Assembly (NCBI GenBank): GCA_039199225.1
Contig: JBCCSZ010000049.1
Span: forward strand, 1 to 30,953
DNA length: 30,953 bases
Direction of reading: 5' to 3'
Source of the DNA: JBCCSZ01 sp039199225
GTDB taxonomy: Bacteria > Bacteroidota > Bacteroidia > Chitinophagales > Saprospiraceae
Shown here: piece after piece, positions 25,491-30,953 of the stretch
How positions within the stretch are numbered: the first letter of the stretch is position 1
Layout of the letters: each line of letters starts with the position of its first letter
Program-made: the position numbers and the translations under genes
The notes under the pieces: model-generated
Database searches by the model: none
What the model was told of the DNA's origin: nothing
Seen by the model: the letters and a program-made list of their open reading frames with translations, nothing else

Positions 25491-25530
25491 AAGCTCATGT
25501 TGTGTTGCGCAGCATGGGCTTTTTTCTTTT
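25491..25530 (+). terminator. Intrinsic terminator of ssrA
   Basis: AGCTCATG (from 25492) pairs with CATGGGCT (one T-G pair), and TTTTTT follows, immediately after the encoded CCA end. Confidence 0.85.
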
Positions 25531-25753
25531 TCCCACCTGTAAATTTTCTCTGTTTACCAGCCAAAATCGGGCGTTGCCCACTTGCTCCCTGGCTTCTCCA
25601 TATAGCCCTCTTACCTTATGGCCATCCGATCTGAATTTGGATTGACCTCCCGACCAGGTGCACATGACACGGAGGAATTTTTCGCCACCCACCACATCAT
25701 CCGGAGTGCTGGAGGGGCCGGCGGCATTTCTTCACACTTCTAAATTTCGTGTT

Positions 25754-25888
25754 ATGAAACGGCTGTCAAAGCAGACCAAGCGTTTTGAAAAACTTCAAAA
25801 TGCCTCCTTGAAATCCATACAACTCAAACAGGTCAAAGGTGGAGACGATTCCGACGATATTATAACGGAAGATGTCATCGACGTGTAG
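25754..25888 (+). CDS. Double-glycine leader peptide, candidate RiPP natural-product precursor
   Basis: A 44-residue peptide. The leader (1-30) is basic and contains KLQNASLKSIQLKQVKGG; the Gly-Gly at 29-30 after a helical stretch with spaced hydrophobic residues is the mark of peptides cut by C39 peptidase transporters, and the wording resembles Bacteroidota natural product precursors of the GG family (TIGR04149-like). The 14-residue core DDSDDIITEDVIDV is strongly acidic with one Ser and one Thr and no Cys. It therefore is not a lanthipeptide; Thr/Ser plus many Asp/Glu fits an omega-ester peptide (graspetide) or an unmodified peptide. The ATG at 25754 was chosen over an upstream in-frame start because homologous peptides begin MKxL. 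A perfect terminator follows the stop by 10 bases. No maturation enzyme or transporter is in the window. Confidence 0.6.
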   Translation: MKRLSKQTKRFEKLQNASLKSIQLKQVKGGDDSDDIITEDVIDV

Positions 25889-25898
25889 ACACATAAAT

Positions 25899-25932
25899 CT
25901 GCTCGAATGCTCCAATTCGGGCAGGTTTTTTT
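25899..25932 (+). terminator. Intrinsic terminator of the double-glycine peptide gene
   Basis: CTGC-T-CGAAT (25899-25908) pairs with ATTCG-G-GCAG (25915-25924), followed by GTTTTTTT. It supports the peptide gene as a real transcription unit and also touches the stop of the convergent gene. Confidence 0.88.
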
Positions 25933-27370
25933 AACGTTTTACGGGGATAGCCTTTAGCTTTTGTTCCAACCAAACCCGATTCGAAACAGCCATATCCTCC
26001 AAGCGAGCAGCCAACTCCTTTTGTCGACTCCGACTAATCTGCCCATCCCGCCGATGTCCTTGCAACGTACGCGTGAAGCTGTAAAAATTTAGATACGCTT
26101 GTGCCTTGGCCAAGTCGGTTTCTTTGTACTTGACACTGAATCGGTAGAGGTTCTCCAGTTCTCTCGTCAGAGATTCTTCCATCTTTAAGTTTTGATTGCT
26201 CAACTCATAGAAGGTCCGAACATAAAGTGATCGAATGCGAAAGTTGTAGGGAATATACAGGTAGGTCGATTGGATCAAGGCTCGGTGGCACTCATCAAAC
26301 TGGCCTTGGTTGAAGTGCCAATAGGCCATTGCAATAGCGTAGGCGTCATCCTTGTAATTGTCGTGGAGGTTTTCTTTGTATTGCTCGATGAACTGAAGGG
26401 TCCAGGCTGGTTCGATGACTGAGCCGATGGCAACGATGTTTGTATATGTCGGATAGGTCATGCGTTTGTGTTTCAGCAGGATGTTACTTTTCAGGGCGTG
26501 CTTGTATAAAGAGAGGCATTCTTCCAGGCATTTGTGGTTGCCCCTGGTAATTTCTTTTCCGATGATGTTGATCAAATACATCAGGATCAGCAACTGTTCT
26601 TCCCTGGGGATGTTCGACGAAATGTCAAAGTATAAATCCTTGGTTCGTTTGAACATTGCAGGCGAAAAGCCATGCCGCTGTAAATGTAAGACGGAAAGAT
26701 AGAGATCGATAAATGGATTTTGAGAAGCCCACTGGCGGCCGAGTTGAATGGCTTGATCTAACAACACGATGGGGTGCTTCTCAGGCAGGGTGCTTTCGCG
26801 GGTAATGAGTTCACAGCTCAGTCGTAGTTTAGCTAGGACAAAGGCCATATCTAGGTTGGTCATGGCCGATTTGATGTAGGACATCCCGCCTTTTATTTTT
26901 TCGGTTTCAGGATGAAAAAACAGCTCTCTGTGGTATTGCATCAAGCGCCAGTAATCACTGGCTAGGGCCAGTTTCCGAGGGATAAGCTGCTGAATCAGCT
27001 TTTGCATCAGTTTTGTAAATTCCTTGAAAAGCCCCCTTTGGGCCAATCCCTTGGCAGCGTAGTGGAGTAGTGATGACTGAGATTTTCGGAAAGCCTGCAG
27101 GGCGATGAATTCCTGAACGAGATTGCTGAGGATAAACATCATTTGTCGGAGCTTTTGATCTGCTCTTTCCGATTCAGAGTTAAAAACAGCCAGCAATAAG
27201 GCTTTCTTCTCGACCTTCAGCAGGCGATAGTTTTGATGTTTCAGTGTGTCAAAAAACGCAACAACTTCTGTCGGAGCCTTGAGGTATCCGATTTCCATCA
27301 GCTGGCGAAATAGCTCCCGTTCTTTGGGTTTTAGCGATAAAAGTAAGTGGGCTAACCTGGTGTTTCTCAT
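25931..27370 (-). CDS. Large all-helical protein of unknown function
   Basis: I do not recognise a named family for this 479-residue protein. It has no signal peptide or membrane helix, so it is probably cytoplasmic. It is basic and almost entirely alpha-helical by composition: LLLSLKPKERELFRQLMEIGYL at the start, then repeated helical pairs with spaced Leu, Tyr and Ala (for example AYWHFNQGQFDECHRALIQS), which suggests TPR-like solenoid repeats in the second half. Long helical proteins of about this size, beginning with a segment that reads like LxSLxxxExRxFxxFL, occur in several copies in Saprospiria genomes from what I remember; their role is not known. It faces the peptide gene tail to tail and is divergent from the LytTR regulator. 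Confidence 0.75.
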   Translation of the reverse strand: MRNTRLAHLLLSLKPKERELFRQLMEIGYLKAPTEVVAFFDTLKHQNYRLLKVEKKALLLAVFNSESERADQKLRQMMFILSNLVQEFIALQAFRKSQSSLLHYAAKGLAQRGLFKEFTKLMQKLIQQLIPRKLALASDYWRLMQYHRELFFHPETEKIKGGMSYIKSAMTNLDMAFVLAKLRLSCELITRESTLPEKHPIVLLDQAIQLGRQWASQNPFIDLYLSVLHLQRHGFSPAMFKRTKDLYFDISSNIPREEQLLILMYLINIIGKEITRGNHKCLEECLSLYKHALKSNILLKHKRMTYPTYTNIVAIGSVIEPAWTLQFIEQYKENLHDNYKDDAYAIAMAYWHFNQGQFDECHRALIQSTYLYIPYNFRIRSLYVRTFYELSNQNLKMEESLTRELENLYRFSVKYKETDLAKAQAYLNFYSFTRTLQGHRRDGQISRSRQKELAARLEDMAVSNRVWLEQKLKAIPVKR

Positions 27371-27589
27371 GTAATTGCTTCATGCTTCAGCGTCGCCTTT
27401 GTTTTTCGAATTGGAAAAAAACTCTGACAACCTATGAAATTATTCCGTAAAAAAAACTTGCTTGCTCCATAACTTCACCAGACTGTGAATCCTGTGTATT
27501 GAGCTAATACAACAAGCGAAGTACGCATTTATGGCCCAATACAGATAGACACAGACTACTTTTTTCTTTTAACGCTCTACTCTTTACAA
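27371..27589. other. Gene-free upstream region of the helical protein
   Basis: About 220 bases between the divergent start at 27370 and an orphan terminator at 27590. Only a 12-codon frame (MKLFRKKNLLAP, at about 27434) is seen. No consensus promoter was found on either strand. Confidence 0.35.
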
Positions 27590-27635
27590 AACCTGATTTG
27601 CTGTTTTGCCTTGCAAAGAGTCAATCAGGTTTTTT
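27590..27635 (+). terminator. Orphan intrinsic terminator upstream of the LytTR gene
   Basis: AACCTGATT pairs perfectly with AATCAGGTT around a 26-base loop, followed by T5. No plus-strand gene ends before it, so it ends either a small RNA or acts as an attenuator. Confidence 0.7.
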
Positions 27636-27642
27636 ACTATTG
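27611..27642 (+). promoter_or_regulatory. Possible promoter of the LytTR regulator
   Basis: TTG at 27611 and TACTATTG at 27635-27642 (one base off TAnnTTTG) are 21 bases apart. The site overlaps the orphan terminator. TATGTTTA at 27691 is an alternative near-match. Confidence 0.3.
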
Positions 27643-27805
27643 ACATTGGAAAGATGAATGAATTCAGACAGTCAGATTTAACTTCAACTGTATGTTTATT
27701 GCTAGGATTAGATCAATCTCGTGTTTACGCCAGGGAATATACGCAAAAGCTAAGAGTTACTTTTTATAAATGCCCAAATTTTAAGCTGTTCAATTTGCAA
27801 ATCAA

Positions 27806-28585
27806 ATGAAGTCACTTCGCATTCTGCTTGTGGCCGATGATTTGAAGGAAGCAAATAAACTGTCAGAACTACTTACTGACATGGGCCACAGAGTTTCGAC
27901 CCTTATCTCAAGTGTTTCGGTGGAGCTGCTCTACTTTGCCCAAAGCTTGCCCGATTTAATCATTCTGGACATCGATTTGGTGAAAAATAAACAAAACCGC
28001 GCGGAGTTGGCCGATGCGATCGAACAAATGAAACGCATCCCCCTGATTTGTCTGACTGCCTTTCCCTACAACGCTGCCATAGAGCCCGAATCTGTGACAG
28101 CATCGATTCCCTATTTACTCAAACCTTATGACCATCAGCAACTGAAAAAGGCCCTGGAACGGACCATCTCGGATTTTCGTAGCTCTCACATATTAGTGTC
28201 CAAGCGAGCCGAGCCGAACCAGCCTTTCCAGGGATTTAAAAGCAATCCAAAGAAGGACTATTTTTTTCTGAAGCAAAAAGATCGCTACGTAAAGTTGAAA
28301 ATCGTTGACATCAAATGGGTGAAAGCAGCCAATAACGATATTTGGATACACACCGCCGGGCAGCCCATGAAATACGGCATCAGCCTGAAGAAGTTTTGCC
28401 TGCAAATCATCCATCCGGACCTGTTGCGCATTCACAAATCCTACCTGGTCAATCTTCAGCACATCGATGCCTTCGGAGATGGTTTGGTCTACATTCCCGA
28501 CGGTTCTCCCATCGGCAAGCGCATTCCCATCGGAGAGCAGTACAAAAGCACCTTTTTGTCCAGAATTACAAAACTCAAAACTTGA
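27806..28585 (+). CDS. LytTR-family response regulator
   Basis: A 259-residue regulator. The receiver domain (1-120) has the acidic pair Asp11-Asp12 (LLVADD), the phosphorylation site Asp55 (LIILDIDL), Thr84 and Lys106 (LLKPYD), so it should be phosphorylatable. The usual Pro and Gly after the Asp are missing (DIDLVKNKQNR). The DNA-binding LytTR domain (about 160-255) reads YFFLKQKDRYVKLKIVDIKW, GISLKKF, then LLRIHKSYLVNLQHIDAF and IPIGEQYKSTFLSRI. Such regulators usually pair with a LytS or 7TM-type histidine kinase, which is absent here, so it is an orphan in this window. An orphan terminator lies upstream. The next gene is 351 bases downstream; no terminator was identified between. Confidence 0.93.
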   Translation: MKSLRILLVADDLKEANKLSELLTDMGHRVSTLISSVSVELLYFAQSLPDLIILDIDLVKNKQNRAELADAIEQMKRIPLICLTAFPYNAAIEPESVTASIPYLLKPYDHQQLKKALERTISDFRSSHILVSKRAEPNQPFQGFKSNPKKDYFFLKQKDRYVKLKIVDIKWVKAANNDIWIHTAGQPMKYGISLKKFCLQIIHPDLLRIHKSYLVNLQHIDAFGDGLVYIPDGSPIGKRIPIGEQYKSTFLSRITKLKT

Positions 28586-28886
28586 GTCGCTACCTTTTAA
28601 TCCGCCCTATTGGTCCTTTTGTCCTTTTTTTAACAAACTTTAGCCTCGCGCTGGTGTATTTCTATTGGAGGATGATCTGGATTACAACAAAACTTCCGTA
28701 ATTTTGAGCATCGCTGATACTGTTGCTCAACCAAGCAATGCTGACCAAACAAATCGAGCCGATCATCATTCAAAGTATTCCATTCCCAATAACTGCTTAG
28801 TCAAAGAGCCGACTATCCAATTTTCAGCCTCCATACTTGAGACTCGATGTCTTTCTGATGGCTGTTTTTTCAGCCCTTTGTATACT
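28586..28886. other. Gene-free region upstream of the repeat protein
   Basis: About 300 bases with only short frames that overlap each other and lack family features. Nothing else is recognised apart from the promoter box listed next. Confidence 0.4.
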
Positions 28887-28894
28887 TAATTTTG
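28887..28894 (+). promoter_or_regulatory. -7 box upstream of the secreted repeat protein
   Basis: TAATTTTG matches TAnnTTTG exactly, 43 bases before the ATG at 28937. No clear TTG at the usual spacing. Confidence 0.4.
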
Positions 28895-28936
28895 CTTTTT
28901 GTTCGTCTAAACCAAACACTAGGACTACACACTGTC

Positions 28937-30953
28937 ATGATGACATCTGCCCACAATCCTTCCTTTTCCAGCTTCAGCCCTTGGTTGATGGTTGTTCTTT
29001 GTTGCTTCATCGGCGCTCCGGTCCTGGCTCAATTTCCCTTGCCCGTAACAGAATGGAATAGGGGATACGGCGGCAATGGCTGGGAAGAACTCAACAGTAT
29101 TCAACAAACGGCAGACAATGGATACATTATGACCGGCTTTTCCGGTTCTTCTGACAATGGTGATGTCACGAATACCAACAATGGGAATGGTGATTTTTGG
29201 GCAGCTAAGATTGATCAAGATGGCAACTTGGAGTGGCAACAGCTTTATGGTGGCAACCAACTCGACCGGGCCAGGATCGTGCGGCAGACAACAGATGGTG
29301 GCTTTATCTTTGGAGGCTGGTCTGCTTCTGGTATCAGTGGTAACAAGTCGGAACCCAGTCGTGGATTGGATGATTACTGGGTGGTAAAGACCGATGTACT
29401 AGGTAATATTCAATGGGAGCACACCTATGGTGGAGATGGATTAGACCAATTGTTCGATCTCATTCAAACCAGCGATGGGGGGTACCTCTTGGGGGGAAAT
29501 TCAACCTCTGCCATCAGTGGAGAACGCAGCCAGCCCAGTCGAGGTGGACAAGATTGGTGGGTGATCAAGATCGATGCATCGGGCAATATCCAGTGGGACA
29601 TGGCTTATGGTGGAAGCGATGAGGAGCGACTCAATGAGTTCATCGAAGCACCTGATGGCAATTATGTCATTGCTGGTGGCACCCGCTCTGATGTCGGTGG
29701 CGATGTCACTACGGCCTTGCTAGGGGTGAAAGATTTCTGGCTGTTGAAGGTAGACGCAATGAATGCCGGCATTTTGTGGGAGCGTCGGTATGGGGGGACA
29801 GACGAAGATGAGGTCAATTCGTTTACTATGACCAGTGACGGTGGCTACTTGTTGGGAGGCGGCTCTCGCTCGGATGCTTATCCAGGCCAAAAGGCCGACA
29901 ACCGCCGAAACCTGGTGGATATGTGGATTGTCAAAACCGATCCGACCGGCGCCATTCAGTGGGAGCGAACTTTGAGTGGTAACGGAGCCAATGCCATTAC
30001 CAATTGTTATACTGTAAAAGAAAACAGCATCGGTAACTTCCTGATTGGTGGTGTTTCCGATTCCAATGCAGGCTTCGAAAAGTCTGATGATTCCAAGGGT
30101 GGATACGACTTCTGGATGCTTTATGCAGACCCAATGGGCAATATCCTCTGGGACCTTACCCTGGGTGGCGATCAGCCAGAGTCCATGGAAAACCTCTTCC
30201 AAACATCTGATGGAGGATATTTATTTGCTGGGCATTCTAGTACCGATGTTAGTGGCGATAAAACAGATCCTGGTAAGGGGCTCAACGATTTTTGGATACT
30301 CAAAACTGGCTGCAATCTCACCTTAGACCTACCAGACGTCTCCGTTTGTGCTGGTGAGGAAGTAGTGGTGGATGCTTATGATCCCAGCTGTATTTCGTGC
30401 AGCTGGCAATGGGAGGATGGCAATACCACAGATTCTATCCGGTCTTTGATATTCAATACAGATGTGACTTTTCGAGTAACCCTAACCGATGGGGCCGGAT
30501 GCGCTCGCATCGATGACCTGAACGTTACTGCGCTGGCGCGACCAAGCCTCGACCTCGGCAATGATCAAAGTATTTGCAATGGCTCCAGCCTTTTATTGGA
30601 TGCTGGCACCGCAGCGTCTTATGACTGGTCGACCAACGATCAAACGCAGCAAATTACAGTCGATCAAGCCGGCCAATACCGGGTGACCATAACCGATGCG
30701 AACGGCTGTACGGCAGAGGATTCCATTCAAGTTTCCTTTTCTAGCCCCTTTGTCGTCGACCTAGGACCCGACTCGAGCTTTTGCCAGGGTGGAAGCATCG
30801 TTTTAGATGCTGGCAACCCAGGTAGTTCCTATCAATGGTCCAATGGTGGAACCAATCAAACACGCCGCTTTGATCAGCCTGGTACCTATGCGGTGACGGT
30901 CACCGATAATACCAACTGCCAGGTATCTGATACCGTAACGTTGTCTGTATACG
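28937..30953 (+). CDS. Secreted surface protein with seven propeller-like repeats and Ig-like repeats, C-terminus beyond the window
   Basis: The frame is open from ATG 28937 (a second ATG follows directly) to the window end, 672 residues so far. A signal peptide ends near GAPVLA (about residue 32). Residues about 38-457 contain seven repeats of about 55-75 residues with the pattern W-x-x-x-x-GG, then DGGYLLGG (variants NGYIMTGF, DGGFIFGGW, DGNYVIAGG, IGNFLIGG, DGGYLFAG) and D-(F/Y/W)-W-x-x-K-x-D-x-x-G-N-I-x-W. Seven copies suit a seven-bladed beta-propeller, as an inference. From about 458 onward, Ig-like repeats of about 75 residues begin, with LGNDQSICNGSSLLLDAG, YDWS, GQYRVTITDANGC and their variants, as in gliding-motility and T9SS cargo proteins of Bacteroidota. 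A T9SS sorting domain or CHU_C-like end is expected beyond the window. It probably acts at the surface as an adhesin or binding protein. Confidence 0.88.
   Translation, partial: MMTSAHNPSFSSFSPWLMVVLCCFIGAPVLAQFPLPVTEWNRGYGGNGWEELNSIQQTADNGYIMTGFSGSSDNGDVTNTNNGNGDFWAAKIDQDGNLEWQQLYGGNQLDRARIVRQTTDGGFIFGGWSASGISGNKSEPSRGLDDYWVVKTDVLGNIQWEHTYGGDGLDQLFDLIQTSDGGYLLGGNSTSAISGERSQPSRGGQDWWVIKIDASGNIQWDMAYGGSDEERLNEFIEAPDGNYVIAGGTRSDVGGDVTTALLGVKDFWLLKVDAMNAGILWERRYGGTDEDEVNSFTMTSDGGYLLGGGSRSDAYPGQKADNRRNLVDMWIVKTDPTGAIQWERTLSGNGANAITNCYTVKENSIGNFLIGGVSDSNAGFEKSDDSKGGYDFWMLYADPMGNILWDLTLGGDQPESMENLFQTSDGGYLFAGHSSTDVSGDKTDPGKGLNDFWILKTGCNLTLDLPDVSVCAGEEVVVDAYDPSCISCSWQWEDGNTTDSIRSLIFNTDVTFRVTLTDGAGCARIDDLNVTALARPSLDLGNDQSICNGSSLLLDAGTAASYDWSTNDQTQQITVDQAGQYRVTITDANGCTAEDSIQVSFSSPFVVDLGPDSSFCQGGSIVLDAGNPGSSYQWSNGGTNQTRRFDQPGTYAVTVTDNTNCQVSDTVTLSVY

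Noticed and set aside
25495..25695. 66-codon minus-strand frame after ssrA
   Set aside because: Its end lies in the ssrA terminator and the sequence shows no recognisable features.
28665..29061. Two overlapping 74-codon plus-strand frames before the repeat protein
   Set aside because: The second overlaps the signal peptide region of the real gene in another frame; neither has protein-like features, and the promoter box lies at or inside their ends.

Overview
The window (about 31 kb) looks like a chromosomal segment of a Bacteroidota species, most likely of the Saprospiria/Lewinella type. The evidence is: secreted mosaic proteins with GEVED, PKD and PA14 modules and a type IX secretion (T9SS) C-terminal sorting domain; lipoproteins with classic lipoboxes; Bacteroidota-type promoter -7 boxes (TAnnTTTG) upstream of several genes; and a tmRNA whose tag belongs to the GxNNYAxAA type seen in this phylum. 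The lineage is inferred from these features, not from a database search. There is no phage, insertion sequence or CRISPR array.

Layout. 1-1783: a divergent pair, a truncated multi-pass membrane protein (-) and a GtrB/DPM1-like glycosyltransferase (+). 1862-8062 (-): a 2066-residue secreted quinoprotein-like dehydrogenase fused to PKD, PA14, Ig-like and three GEVED domains plus a T9SS tail. 8787-11675 (+): a lytic transglycosylase MltA lipoprotein, a single-pass membrane protein of unknown function and a PspC-domain protein, separated by hairpin-rich gaps. 11726-14908 (-): ruvB, a lipoprotein and a TlpA-like thioredoxin protein. 15065-17742 (+): NADP-type isocitrate dehydrogenase and a GntP-family permease. 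17743-18510 is a gene-free block with a cluster of hairpins. 18511-21069 (+): an OmpR-type response regulator, its histidine kinase and a small membrane protein, probably one operon. 21059-24040: three genes overlapping or nearly overlapping at their ends: a DUF885-like lipoprotein (-), purC (+) and a saccharopine dehydrogenase/lysine-ketoglutarate reductase-like enzyme (-).

24518-25888 holds a small secreted protein, ssrA (tmRNA) and a 44-codon peptide with a double-glycine leader that resembles a RiPP natural-product precursor. 25931-27370 (-) is a large helical protein without recognised function. 27806-28585 (+) is a LytTR response regulator without an adjacent kinase. The window ends inside a secreted protein with seven propeller-like repeats followed by Ig-like repeats.

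Most of the window is housekeeping and envelope functions: DNA repair (RuvB), central carbon metabolism (Icd), purine synthesis (PurC), ribosome rescue (tmRNA), cell-wall turnover (MltA) and signalling. The less ordinary parts are the double-glycine peptide beside ssrA, the hairpin clusters in the gaps at 10.8-11.3 kb and 17.87-18.0 kb, the orphan terminator before the LytTR gene, and the lysine-catabolism-like enzyme that shares its stop-codon bases with purC. No complete undescribed system could be demonstrated from the sequence alone.
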